NCBI GenBank assembly: GCA_963754265.1
Contig: CAVWFB010000016.1
Location: 372,001 to 436,000, forward strand
DNA: 64,000 bases
Direction of reading: 5' to 3'
DNA from: AC-32 sp963754265
GTDB taxonomy: Bacteria > Actinomycetota > Thermoleophilia > Gaiellales > Gaiellaceae
Each line of letters opens with the position of its first letter. The stretch's first letter is position 1. The notes beneath the pieces are model-generated. The model did no database searches. It saw only the letters and a program-made list of their open reading frames with translations, and was not told the DNA's origin. Positions 30,223 through 38,923 of the stretch are shown here, one piece after another. The position numbers were made by a program, and so were the translations under genes.

Positions 30223-31536
30223 TCAATTCGTCGAGGGAACGGTCCGCTTGGGCCCGAGCACGGCTCCCTGCGGCCCTTGCACGTCTTCGATGTCCCGCAT
30301 CCCCGGCAGGAAGAAGGCGGCGAGCGTGATCGCTCCGCCGACGATCCCCGCGCCCACGAGCGTCGCCCGCACTCCCAAGACGCCGGCGACCGGTGCGGTG
30401 AGCGCGAAGGAGATCGGGAGCAGGCCGATCGAGATCAACCAGTCGAGGCTCGACACACGGCCGAGCATCGCGCTCGGCACGTGGTGCTGCTTGACGGTTG
30501 CCCAGACGATCGTGCCCGCGGTCTCGAGCGCGTTGAAGAGCAGGCACGCGAGCATCAGCTGCCAGGCGGCGGTTGCGAGCCCGTAACCGGCGATCGCCAG
30601 CGTCGCCAGCGTCCAGGTCGCGTACATGACCGTGACATCGCGCCGTGGATGGCCCCGGTGGCCCATCCAGAGCGCCGCCCCCACGGCTCCGAGCCCTCCT
30701 GCGGCGAAGACCAGCCCGAGCGTTCCCGCCGATGCGTGCAGCTCGTTCTTCACGACATACGGGAGCAGCACTTCGCTCGGACCGAGGAAGACGAGGTAGG
30801 CCGCCGCCGCGGCAACGAGAGTCCCCCACAACCACACTCGCCGGCGGATGAACGAGAGGCCCTCCCGCACCGCGCCCGCGTGGGAGACGGACGGCGCCGC
30901 TCTCGGAGTCCGCGGCGGGCGCATCGCCAAGACCGCGATCCCGGAGACGGCGAACGACGCCGCGTCGACGGCGAAGGCCAGCCCGGCGCCGGCGGCGACC
31001 AGCAAGCCCCCGAGCAGCGGGCCGGCGAGGCGAAGTGCGATCGGGCGGACGAACTGGTCGAGCGAGTTCGCGGCGGCGAGGTCCTGCCTGGGAAGAAGGT
31101 CGGGGACGATCGCCTCGAACGCCGGCGTGAAGAATGCAGTGCCGGCCCCATACAGGGCGACGAGCACGACCAGCTCCCACAGCTGAAGCGCACCGGCGAA
31201 GACGAGCACGGCGAGGCAGGCGACCGCCGCGGCACGCACGGCGTCTGCCGCGAGCATCAGGCGCCTGCGGTCGTGACGGTCGCTGAGGACGCCGCCGACG
31301 AGTAGGAAGACGATCGTCGGCACCGTCATCGCGATCCCGACGATCGAGAGCGCCGCCGGAGCGTTCCAGAGGGCGTAAGTCTCCCACGCGATCGCGATCA
31401 GGAAGATGCCGTCGCCGAGCAGCGACACGGCCATCCCGGCCCAGAGGACGCGGAAGTCGCGATGGCGCAGAGGCGACAGGAGCCCCGCCTTGGCGAACCC
31501 GCCCGGGCGGTCGAGCGCCTCGTGACTATGCTGCAT
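30223..31536 (-). CDS. MFS exporter (EntS-like)
   Basis: A 437-residue major-facilitator protein with about 12 helices. It begins LLSPLRHRDFRVLWAGMAVS, the pattern of the EntS/MFS_3 exporter group, with loop 2-3 motif GGVLSDRHDRRRLM. EntS-like proteins export siderophores or drugs; the substrate here is unknown. Its ATG lies 11 nt inside the end of the GGDEF-EAL gene, so it is the last gene of an overlapping three-gene operon and may export the product of the oxoamine synthase. Confidence 0.9.
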   Translation of the reverse strand: MQHSHEALDRPGGFAKAGLLSPLRHRDFRVLWAGMAVSLLGDGIFLIAIAWETYALWNAPAALSIVGIAMTVPTIVFLLVGGVLSDRHDRRRLMLAADAVRAAAVACLAVLVFAGALQLWELVVLVALYGAGTAFFTPAFEAIVPDLLPRQDLAAANSLDQFVRPIALRLAGPLLGGLLVAAGAGLAFAVDAASFAVSGIAVLAMRPPRTPRAAPSVSHAGAVREGLSFIRRRVWLWGTLVAAAAAYLVFLGPSEVLLPYVVKNELHASAGTLGLVFAAGGLGAVGAALWMGHRGHPRRDVTVMYATWTLATLAIAGYGLATAAWQLMLACLLFNALETAGTIVWATVKQHHVPSAMLGRVSSLDWLISIGLLPISFALTAPVAGVLGVRATLVGAGIVGGAITLAAFFLPGMRDIEDVQGPQGAVLGPKRTVPSTN

Positions 31537-34500
31537 TGGACGCCGGGTCGGCGTCGGTCGCGGCCCACTCGGGCCGCCCCGCGAGGAACTTCAAGAGCTC
31601 CGGCGGCCCCATCGGGCGAGCGAAGAGGAAGCCCTGCCCGAGCTCACAGCCGAGATCGTGCAGAGACCGCTCCTGCTCGGGAAGCTCGATCCCCTCGGCA
31701 ACCACCTCGAGCTCGAGGCTGGCGCCGAGCGCGATGATCGCCGACTGCAGCGCGACGTTCTCGCCGGCGCCGACGAACGAGCGGTCCATCTTGAGGATGT
31801 CGACCGGGAAACGGCTCAGGTAGCTCAGTGACGAGTAGCCGGTACCGAAGTCGTCCATGGCCAGCCGGACGCCGAGGTCCTTCAGCTCGCAGAGCCGCTG
31901 CACCGCGAAGTCCGTGTCGGCCATCATCACCGACTCGGTGATCTCGAGCACGAGCGCGCCCGGCGTCAGGCCGCTCTTCTCGAGCGCGCTGCGGACGTCG
32001 GCGACGATCGACTCCGACTGGAGCTGGCGCACCGACAGGTTGACACTCATCGCGAGCGGCTCGGGACGCGGGAACCGCGTGTGGAGGAGCACGCCCTCGG
32101 CACAAGCCGTCTCGAGCACCCAACGGCCCATCGGGATGATCAGGCCGGTCTCCTCGGCAAGCGGAATGAACTGGTTCGGCGGGATCGTGCCTCGAGTCGG
32201 GTGCATCCAGCGCAGAAGCGCTTCCACGCCGAGGATCTCGTGGCCCTCCAGCCGAACGACCGGCTGGTAGTGAAGCGCCAGGTGGTCTTCGTCGATCGCG
32301 CGCTGCAGCTCCGACCGCAGCTCGAGCCGTTCCACGACCCGCTCGTGCATGGTCGGCTCGAAGACCCGGTAGCCGCCCTTGCTGTCGCGCTTGGCCATGT
32401 ACATGGCGACATCCGCGTTCCGTAGCAGCTCCGCCGCTTCGGGGCTCTCGTTCTCCCGATCCACGAGGCAGATGCCGATGCTCGCGCGCGGGAAGACCTG
32501 CTTACCGTCGATCTCCAGCGGGATCTCGAGCGCATGGAGGATCCTGGCGGCTGCATCCGCGGCCTGGGCAGAGTCGTTCACGCTTTCGAGGAGCACCGCG
32601 AACTCGTCGCCGCCGAAGCGGGCGACGGTGTCCGTCGGACGCACCGCGATCTGCAGGCGACGGGCCACCTCCTGGAGGACGTGGTCGCCGGCGGCGTGGC
32701 CGAGGCTGTCGTTGACCGTCTTGAAGTCGTCGAGGTCGATGAAGACGATCGCGATGTCCGGGAACCCGCGCTGCGAGCGCATGAGCGCGTGCTCGACGCG
32801 GTCCGAGAAGAGCGCTCGGTTCGCGAGGTTGGTCACCGGGTCGTGGAAGGCCTGATGCGCGAGCTGCTCCTCGAAGGCCTTGCGCTCGCTGACGTCGCGG
32901 CCGTTGAGCACGATTCCGCCGACGTGCTCGTCCTGGAGCAGGTCGGTGTGCTGCACCTCGAACCGCAGCGACGTGCCGTCGCGATGGACGAGCGAGCACT
33001 CGAAGGTGTGCGCGTCGGTGCTGCCGCCGCCGTCCCCGGCGACGAGCTGATCGAGGCGCGACCGGTCGGCTTCGGTCAGGAGCCAGCCGAAGCGCGTTCC
33101 CTCCACCTCGTCTGCTCGGTAACCGAGCACGCGCTCGATCGACGGGCTCTGATAGGTGACGATTCCGTTCGCGTCGAGAACCGTGATCAAGTCGCTGGAG
33201 TGAGCGACGAGCGACCGGAAGCGGGCCTCGCTCTGCCTGCGGTGAAGATCCTCGGCGAGGGACGCGCCCTCGACGGCGAGCGAGACCTGGAGACCCAGAG
33301 CTTCGAACGAGCGTGCCACGTCGACCCGAACCTCGAGGGCCGAGCACACGACCAGGAGGCCGCGAACCTCCGACTGGATCGAGAGCGGAACGATCAGAAC
33401 GGTGTGACCTCCGTCGAGCCGCAGGTCGCTCCTGGCCTGTTGGGGCAGCTCCCCGTACGGGATCCGGTCGGCGGTCGAGTGCTCTCGCAGCCAGTCGAAT
33501 GTGGTCTCCGACAAGCTCCACGTGTGTTCGTCGGACGAGCCGACGACGGCCGGTCCTTCTTCCCCGACGAGCGCGAGCCGTACGGGCGACTGGTCGCCGA
33601 GGAGACGGCGCACGCTGGAGATCGCGGCCTCGTAGATCTGCTCGCGGCCGGCGGCGCCGACGAGATCGACACCCGCGCTCCGCAGCGTCCGTTCGCGGTC
33701 GACGATGCGCTCCTCTTGCCGGACGAGCCCGGCCATCCGCGTGACGACGAGCAGGAAGAGCACGGCCGAGGCGACGATCAGGACGAGCACGTCGGCGTTG
33801 TCGATCGACTGGAAGAAGCGAATCGACGGCGAGATCAGGCAGGCGGCGCCGAGCAGGGCGAGCCGAACCGAGGTGAGCCGTGCACGCGAATCGGTCGCCG
33901 GCTCCTCCAGCACCCGCATCGAGGGGTGCAGGGCCGAGGCGCCCCAGAGGAGGTAGTAGAGGATCCAGCCGGCGTCGTAGATCAGCTGGCTGTGGGAGTA
34001 GGTGTCCTTGAGGATCGCGTAGTTGTAGGCGGAGTCCGTCGCCAGGAGGCAGACGATGCTGCTGACGAGGAAATAGAACGCCGGCGCGCGCCTGCCGGCG
34101 TCGACCGCCAGGCGGATGGCCGCAGCGAGCAGCAGGACGTCACCGAGCGGGTACGCGACCGAAACCGCCTTGGCGGGCCAGGAGAGCCCGGAGAGGTGGA
34201 TGTTCGGTGCGATCAGGAAGACCCAGGAGATCAGGCCGATGCCGATCGTCAGGATCGCCGCGTCGATGAAGGCGGCGGGATCGCGGCGAGGGTTCCGCCG
34301 CCTCACGAGCACGATCATCCCCGCCATCAGCGCCGGGTAGACCGCCAGGTAGAAGGCGTCGCCGATCGACGGGAACGAGGCGTTGGGATAGGTGTAGGTG
34401 TAGAGGTCGCCGCTGAAGAAGAGGAACTGGCCGACGACGAACAGCCACCAGGCGGCGCGCGCCTTCGGGCGGTGAATTCTGATTCCCGCGACGATCGCCA

Positions 34501-34645
34501 CGACCCCGGAGAAGCCCAGGACGTTGATGAGAGGGCCGGAGCCCTTCAGGGGCGGCACGAAGAGGTAGAGCGCGGCCAGCACTCCGGTCACGGCCAGGTA
34601 CCAGGCCCACGCAGAGTTGCGCCAGTTGCCGCAGAGTGCCCGCAT
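31526..34645 (-). CDS. Membrane-bound PAS-GGDEF-EAL cyclic-di-GMP protein
   Basis: A 1039-residue protein starting at ATG 34645, which overlaps the synthase stop (TGATG). About eight to ten hydrophobic helices cover residues 10-300, followed by a GAF-like region (SVRRLLGDQSPVRLALVGEE) and a PAS domain (about 525-650, DLITVLDANGIVTYQSPSIE). GGDEF is at about 678-682 (RFGGDEFAVLLES) and the EAL domain starts at about 808 (VEALLRWMHPTRG). Both active-site signatures are intact, so it could make and break c-di-GMP. The membrane part may bind a lipophilic signal. Confidence 0.93.
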   Translation of the reverse strand: MRALCGNWRNSAWAWYLAVTGVLAALYLFVPPLKGSGPLINVLGFSGVVAIVAGIRIHRPKARAAWWLFVVGQFLFFSGDLYTYTYPNASFPSIGDAFYLAVYPALMAGMIVLVRRRNPRRDPAAFIDAAILTIGIGLISWVFLIAPNIHLSGLSWPAKAVSVAYPLGDVLLLAAAIRLAVDAGRRAPAFYFLVSSIVCLLATDSAYNYAILKDTYSHSQLIYDAGWILYYLLWGASALHPSMRVLEEPATDSRARLTSVRLALLGAACLISPSIRFFQSIDNADVLVLIVASAVLFLLVVTRMAGLVRQEERIVDRERTLRSAGVDLVGAAGREQIYEAAISSVRRLLGDQSPVRLALVGEEGPAVVGSSDEHTWSLSETTFDWLREHSTADRIPYGELPQQARSDLRLDGGHTVLIVPLSIQSEVRGLLVVCSALEVRVDVARSFEALGLQVSLAVEGASLAEDLHRRQSEARFRSLVAHSSDLITVLDANGIVTYQSPSIERVLGYRADEVEGTRFGWLLTEADRSRLDQLVAGDGGGSTDAHTFECSLVHRDGTSLRFEVQHTDLLQDEHVGGIVLNGRDVSERKAFEEQLAHQAFHDPVTNLANRALFSDRVEHALMRSQRGFPDIAIVFIDLDDFKTVNDSLGHAAGDHVLQEVARRLQIAVRPTDTVARFGGDEFAVLLESVNDSAQAADAAARILHALEIPLEIDGKQVFPRASIGICLVDRENESPEAAELLRNADVAMYMAKRDSKGGYRVFEPTMHERVVERLELRSELQRAIDEDHLALHYQPVVRLEGHEILGVEALLRWMHPTRGTIPPNQFIPLAEETGLIIPMGRWVLETACAEGVLLHTRFPRPEPLAMSVNLSVRQLQSESIVADVRSALEKSGLTPGALVLEITESVMMADTDFAVQRLCELKDLGVRLAMDDFGTGYSSLSYLSRFPVDILKMDRSFVGAGENVALQSAIIALGASLELEVVAEGIELPEQERSLHDLGCELGQGFLFARPMGPPELLKFLAGRPEWAATDADPASNAA

Positions 34646-35943
34646 CAGGCCGCCCGCTTTTTCCCGCTGCTGGAGGGCTGAAGGTCGAAGCTGTTCGCGA
34701 GCCGGCCGAGGACGTCGACCAGCTGCTCGATCTCGGCGTTGGTGTTCGCCGCGGTGACCTGGACCCGGAAGCCGACCTCGTCCCTCGGCACGAGCGGATA
34801 GGCGGCCAGGGTCACGTAGATCCCGTTCTCGAACAGAAATCTCCCGACGGCGTCGATGTCTTCGTGCCGGGCGAGCGGAATCTCGATGATCGGGAAGCCG
34901 GATCGGTTCGGCGTGTGTGCGCCGAGCCGGTCGAGGCACTCGAGGACGAGATCGGTCTTGCGCCAGAGATCGGCGCGGATCGAGTCACCGCGTTCGTCGT
35001 TGACCGCGAGGCCCGAGAGCGTGGTCGCGAGCGACGCGACGGGCGAAGGCCCCGAGTACAGGTACGGAGGCGCGGCGGTCTTCAGCAACCGCTTCAGCTC
35101 CGGCGGGCAGGCGAGGAACGCGGCGAGCGACGAGTAGGACTTCGAGAGGCCCGCCACCAGCAGGACGTGGTCGTAGCTCTCCCCCACGTGTCGGACGATG
35201 CTGTTGCCCCTCATGCCGTACGGGCTGGTCTCGTCCGGCGTGCGCTCGCCGATGACGCCGAAGCCGTGCGCATCGTCGACGTACAGCAGCGCGTCGTACT
35301 TGCGCGCGAGCCGAGCGAAGCCTTCGACGTCGGCGGCGTTGCCGGTCATGCTGTTGACGCCGTCGATGCAGATCAGGCGCGGGGCTGGGTTGTTCTCCTT
35401 CAACAGGCGCTCGAGATCGTCGACGTCCTCGAAGCCGAACTTCTTGACCGTGGCGCCGCGGGCGGCCGCCAGCTGGCAGCCCTCATAGATCGTCTTGTGG
35501 GCGCGCTTCTCGAGGAAGATCGTGCCGCCACCCGCGAGGACGGGGATCACCGACATGTGAATCAGCGTGATCGTCGGAAGGACCAGCACGTCCTCGCACC
35601 CGAGCAGCTCGCGAAGCTGCTCCTCGATGCGCTCGTAGAGGACGGGGCTGCCCAGGAGGCGCGACCAGCTCGGGTGGGTTCCCCAGCGCGCGAGATACTC
35701 GGGAACGGCGTCGATGATCTCCCGGTCGAGGTCGAAACCGAGGTAGTTGCAGGAGGCGAAGTCGGCGAGCCACTTGTCGCCGATGCGAATCATCCGGCCG
35801 TCGATCTCGTCGATCACGGCGTCGGTCATCGGGTTGGACCGCTCGAGCTCCGCGAGTTCGCTGCATGCGTCAAGCCAGCGGTCGATCCAGCGTTCGGCCG
35901 CACGGGGGCTGTTTGAGACGCCAACCCTCATGCGCGGAAGCAT
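34645..35943 (-). CDS. Alpha-oxoamine synthase (BioF/SPT/CqsA superfamily)
   Basis: A 432-residue fold-type I PLP enzyme. The aldimine lysine is K268 (VAGLSKSYSS), the pyridine-contacting Asp is D224 (YVDDAHGFGVIGE), and SRLLGSPVLYERIEEQL plus YLYSGPSPVASLA are typical. The family condenses an amino acid with an acyl-CoA, releasing CO2 (biotin, sphingolipid, heme, threonine or CAI-1/LAI-1 signal synthesis). No other biotin or sphingolipid gene is adjacent. Coupling to a membrane c-di-GMP protein and an exporter suggests a signal or lipid amine as product (inference). A second start at 35931 is possible. Confidence 0.9.
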   Translation of the reverse strand: MLPRMRVGVSNSPRAAERWIDRWLDACSELAELERSNPMTDAVIDEIDGRMIRIGDKWLADFASCNYLGFDLDREIIDAVPEYLARWGTHPSWSRLLGSPVLYERIEEQLRELLGCEDVLVLPTITLIHMSVIPVLAGGGTIFLEKRAHKTIYEGCQLAAARGATVKKFGFEDVDDLERLLKENNPAPRLICIDGVNSMTGNAADVEGFARLARKYDALLYVDDAHGFGVIGERTPDETSPYGMRGNSIVRHVGESYDHVLLVAGLSKSYSSLAAFLACPPELKRLLKTAAPPYLYSGPSPVASLATTLSGLAVNDERGDSIRADLWRKTDLVLECLDRLGAHTPNRSGFPIIEIPLARHEDIDAVGRFLFENGIYVTLAAYPLVPRDEVGFRVQVTAANTNAEIEQLVDVLGRLANSFDLQPSSSGKKRAA

Positions 35944-36077
35944 CGGCCCGAGGGGCCTGAATCTTTAGCGTTCTGCTTGGTTAAGCGGTTTTAGGCGTGT
36001 TCGATACGCCGCTGCCGTCGGCTAGCGCCGGCGGGCGACCCGGCGACTGGTGCGCCGTGCAACCCTGCGGGATCCCA

Positions 36078-36653
36078 TCATCGGGAACCTCCTCCGGTCG
36101 TGGCGCCGGCCGGCTCTGCCGCGCCCTTCTTCTCCATGTCGTGGAGCTCCTTGGCCTCTTCGCCCGAGATCAGCCCGATCTCGATCAGGTCGAGCGGGCT
36201 GATGAACCCATCGCTGATGCGGAAACCGCCCGCGCGCCCGATCGCATCGCGCAGCGGAACCGCCCAGTGGTGCTCGATCAGGAGGAGCGCGGCGGCCGAG
36301 TCGTTCGGGATCTCCTCGACCACGTCCCAGGCCTCCTCGTCGGAGAAGGCGTGAATGCCTTCGGCGCCCGCCTCGGCGCCGGCTTCGGCTCCTGCGATCG
36401 CGCCCTCTTCCCCTTCGATGCCGAGGCCGATCAGCGCGCCGATGGTGCTGCCGAGCTCGATCGCCTCGTCCTTGGAGAGGTTGCTCAGGTGCTGCACCTC
36501 GATCTCTCCGTCCGCGTCCTTGTGGACGGCCAGCGCGTCGATGACGCGCACGGTGTCGCTCTCGCGCAGCCGCTCGAGCTCGGCGATGATCTCGCCGTGG
36601 AACTCGGGGTGGCTGAAGCCGAGAACTATGAGTTGAACTGGTCCGATTGCCAC
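36078..36653 (-). CDS. DUF6325/DUF1269-type protein
   Basis: A 191-residue protein from GTG 36653 after AAGGGAGA. N-terminus IGPVQLIVLGFSHPEFHGEI, then FSDEEAWDVVEEIPNDSAAALLLIEHHWAVPLRDAI, the pattern of the DUF1269/DUF6325 stress-associated proteins, with a Gly/Ala/Glu-rich segment (GAEAGAEAGAEG) replacing the usual membrane hairpin. It ends in a short helical pair (LDLIEIGLISGEEAKELHDM) like a SHOCT motif. Function unknown; relatives are often near PRC-barrel and other small stress genes, as here. Confidence 0.8.
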   Translation of the reverse strand: MAIGPVQLIVLGFSHPEFHGEIIAELERLRESDTVRVIDALAVHKDADGEIEVQHLSNLSKDEAIELGSTIGALIGLGIEGEEGAIAGAEAGAEAGAEGIHAFSDEEAWDVVEEIPNDSAAALLLIEHHWAVPLRDAIGRAGGFRISDGFISPLDLIEIGLISGEEAKELHDMEKKGAAEPAGATTGGGSR

Positions 36654-36917
36654 GTGGTCTCCCTTCGATCGACCGTGCCTTGGGCTCGACCACTTTCGCT
36701 TGTCGAGCGGCTCGACGCATCGTCCACTCCGGGTGAAACACGAAGCGGCCGGGCCCCGGAGGCTGGCGTCCTCGGACACGATCGGGTCGTGAGCCGCTCA
36801 ACGAGGCGGTTGGGTGTCCAAAGGCTGCTTCGTTCCAATTGGATGATGTGCGGGCTGCTCCCGACGATCACGCTGGGTAACGGCAGCAATCAATCCGACT
36901 GAGCTGGAGCACAGCCC

Positions 36918-37289
36918 ATGGCTCTCGCCGATCTCGAAACCGCTAGCCAGTTTCTAAAAGCCGCCGAAGTCGCTCTCCGGACGGGAGAACGCGAGGCTGT
37001 CTACGCACTCCTGGCCCCAGACATCGAGTGGATCACGCCGCAGCGCACGCTGCAGGGGATCGACGGGATCAAGGACGAGCTGACCTGGGGAAAGCCGTCG
37101 GAAAAGCTCGATGTGGAGTTCGAGGAGGCCGACTGGGTGGAACACGGTGATGGCCGCGTCGGCTGCGACGTGCACGAGGTCTACCGCATGAAGGGGAGTG
37201 GCGAGGTGGCTTATGAGCGCGACCGAAGCATCGAGCTGACCGTTCGCGAGGGCAAGGTCAGTCGCTACGAGATGCGAATCGTCGGATAA
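36918..37289 (+). CDS. SnoaL/NTF2-like fold protein
   Basis: A 123-residue cone-fold protein. Helix FLKAAEVALRTGEREAVYAL, then LLAPDIEWITPQRTLQGIDG and VGCDVHEVYRMKGSGEVAYE are characteristic of the ketosteroid isomerase-like/SnoaL superfamily. The pocket ligand or reaction is not predictable. A GGAG ribosome site precedes the ATG. Confidence 0.82.
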   Translation: MALADLETASQFLKAAEVALRTGEREAVYALLAPDIEWITPQRTLQGIDGIKDELTWGKPSEKLDVEFEEADWVEHGDGRVGCDVHEVYRMKGSGEVAYERDRSIELTVREGKVSRYEMRIVG

Positions 37290-37317
37290 CGGCCGGCCTC
37301 GGCGCAGGCGAGGCCGC

Positions 37318-37342
37318 AGTTCCTAGGCGTTCGGCCTGCTAG
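37318..37342 (-). repeat. Repeat B, partial inverted copy
   Basis: On the minus strand this reads AGGCCGAACGCCTAGGAACT, matching the 3' half of repeat B (GCCGAACGCCTAGG, as at 40806-40819). It lies between the SnoaL-like and PRC-barrel genes, next to a GGCCTCG/CGAGGCC inverted repeat at 37296-37315. Confidence 0.6.
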
Positions 37343-37414
37343 ACAATGGGACAGTCACCCGGAGACCTCATCGAGCGGGGCCAACGGCCTGCTGTAGGGT
37401 CCGACGAGCCGGCC

Positions 37415-38062
37415 ATGCGACTCGAGCTCGGAACGTCTGTTCGCTGCACCGACGACACCTTCGGTGAGCTCGCCGATGTGGTGATCGATCCGATCAGCAA
37501 GCGCCTGACGCATCTGGTGGTTCGGCCCCGCCACGAGGACCTGCAGGCCCGACTCGTCCCGGTCGAACTGGCAGCGACCGGCGATGAGGGGTCGGAGATC
37601 TCGCTTCGCTGCACCGTGGATGAGGTGAACAAGCTCGAGCCCGTGCACGAGTTCGCCTACCTGCGGCTCGACGAAGTCCCTGTTGAAGATCCTGACTGGG
37701 ACGTCGGTGTCCAGGACGTGCTCGCCCTGCCCTACTACGAGGCCGATCCGCTTGGGCCCATTCCCCTCTACGACACGAATGTCGGGCTGACTTACGACCG
37801 CGTCCCGAAGGGCGAGGTCGAGATCCGCCGCTCGAGCGCCGTGGCCTCGGCGGATGGGCACGACCTGGGCCAGGTGGACGGCTTCGTCGTTGACAGCGAG
37901 GAGCACATCACGCACTTCATCCTCGAGCGCGGCCATCTCTGGGGGCGGCGTGAAGTGACGATTCCGATCGGCGCGGTCGCGAAGGTCGAAACCGACGCGG
38001 TGACCTTGAGCCTGTCCAAGGACGAGGTCGGCGCGCTCCCGTCGGTTCGCGTGCACCGGTAG
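37415..38062 (+). CDS. PRC-barrel domain protein
   Basis: About 215 residues from ATG 37415; an upstream in-frame ATG at 37346 would add 23 residues that are not typical. Two PRC-barrel-like units are visible: MRLELGTSVRCTDDTFGELADVVID near the N-terminus and DGHDLGQVDGFVVDSEEHITHFILE near the C-terminus, each a small beta barrel. PRC barrels bind RNA or protein partners (RimM, photosynthetic reaction-centre H subunit). Role unknown; probably stress-linked. Confidence 0.82.
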   Translation: MRLELGTSVRCTDDTFGELADVVIDPISKRLTHLVVRPRHEDLQARLVPVELAATGDEGSEISLRCTVDEVNKLEPVHEFAYLRLDEVPVEDPDWDVGVQDVLALPYYEADPLGPIPLYDTNVGLTYDRVPKGEVEIRRSSAVASADGHDLGQVDGFVVDSEEHITHFILERGHLWGRREVTIPIGAVAKVETDAVTLSLSKDEVGALPSVRVHR

Positions 38063-38097
38063 CTGGTCTAGAGGCTCTGGGCGACATTCTCTCCTGT

Positions 38098-38120
38098 GGG
38101 CCGGGCGGCGAGCCGAACGG
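38098..38120 (+). repeat. Repeat B copy 1
   Basis: Reads GGGCCGGGCGGCGAGCCGAA then CGG. Same sequence as 40791-40813 and one mismatch-level relative at 38376. It lies just before a 69-codon gene. Confidence 0.85.
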
Positions 38121-38157
38121 CCGGGCGCTGCAATGCGGGCGTATTCTTCGGCACCAG

Positions 38158-38367
38158 ATGGTTGGCACGCTGAGGAAACTTCGCAAGCGACTGCGCTTCG
38201 GCTCGCTCGAACCCGGGAACTCCACGAACGCTGCCCAACGGCCAACAGAGAACCTCGACGTTTTGACGGCGGCACACTCCGGCCGCGAGATCGACACAGG
38301 CGGCGAGGGCGGCGGCGTTCCGCCGGGTTACGTCAAGTCATACGACGAAGGCCGCCCTCGGCACTAG
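38158..38367 (+). CDS. Small 69-aa protein flanked by repeat B
   Basis: Begins MVGTLRKLRKRLRFGSLEPG: a basic amphipathic N-terminal helix followed by a polar, Gly-rich, probably disordered tail ending VPPGYVKSYDEGRPRH. No ribosome site is obvious. It is the only frame of note between two repeat B copies (38098 and 38376). Function unknown; the PPGYVKSYDEGRP tail resembles low-complexity ends of small stress proteins. Confidence 0.55.
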   Translation: MVGTLRKLRKRLRFGSLEPGNSTNAAQRPTENLDVLTAAHSGREIDTGGEGGGVPPGYVKSYDEGRPRH

Positions 38368-38375
38368 CGCGTCAA

Positions 38376-38400
38376 GGGCCAGGCGGCGAGCCGACCTAGG
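38376..38400 (+). repeat. Repeat B copy 2
   Basis: Reads GGGCCAGGCGGCGAGCCGAC then CTAGG. It follows the 69-aa gene stop by 8 bp. Confidence 0.82.
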
Positions 38401-38490
38401 CGCAACTCGCTCACCCACCGTTGCGGGCGTCTCGCCTGTTTGCGGGCAGATGTGTAGAACCTGACCCGACCGCTCGAAAAGGGAGGGAAC

Positions 38491-38895
38491 ATGACGGTTC
38501 GAGACATGCTCGAGGCACACCCGCGCTCCACCGTTCTCGATCGTGACCTGCTGCTGCGCTGCATCGAAGAGTGCATCGACTGCGCGGCGACGTGCACGAG
38601 CTGCGCCGACGCCGACCTCGCAGAGCCAGACGTGGCGAAGATGGTCCGCTGCATTCGACTCTGCCTCGACTGCGCCGACGCCTGCGAGGCCACCGGCCGC
38701 ATCCTCATCAGGCAGACCGAGCCTGACCTCGGCGTCCTCCGCGCGGAGATCGAGGCCTGTGCGGTGACCTGTCGGGCGTGCACCGAGGAGTGCGAGAAGC
38801 ACGCCTCCCACCACGAGCACTGCCGCATCTGCGCCGAGGTCTGCCGCCGTTGTGAACGGGCCTGCGAAGACTTGCTCGCAACGATTCGAGACTAA
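38491..38895 (+). CDS. Csp/DUF326-type four-helix-bundle copper storage protein
   Basis: A 134-residue protein with 18 cysteines, mostly as CxxC, CxxxC and CxxCxxxC along four helices (RCIEECIDCAATCTSC; RCIRLCLDCADAC; ACAVTCRACTEEC; HCRICAEVCRRCERAC). This matches the cytosolic Csp3 copper-storage family, whose Cys line the core of the bundle and bind many Cu(I) ions; Csp3 proteins also have about 18 Cys. No signal peptide, so cytosolic. GGGAGGG ribosome site. It probably buffers copper. Confidence 0.9.
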   Translation: MTVRDMLEAHPRSTVLDRDLLLRCIEECIDCAATCTSCADADLAEPDVAKMVRCIRLCLDCADACEATGRILIRQTEPDLGVLRAEIEACAVTCRACTEECEKHASHHEHCRICAEVCRRCERACEDLLATIRD

Positions 38896-38923
38896 GCGGC
38901 GGGCTCGCGCTCACTGGCGCGAC

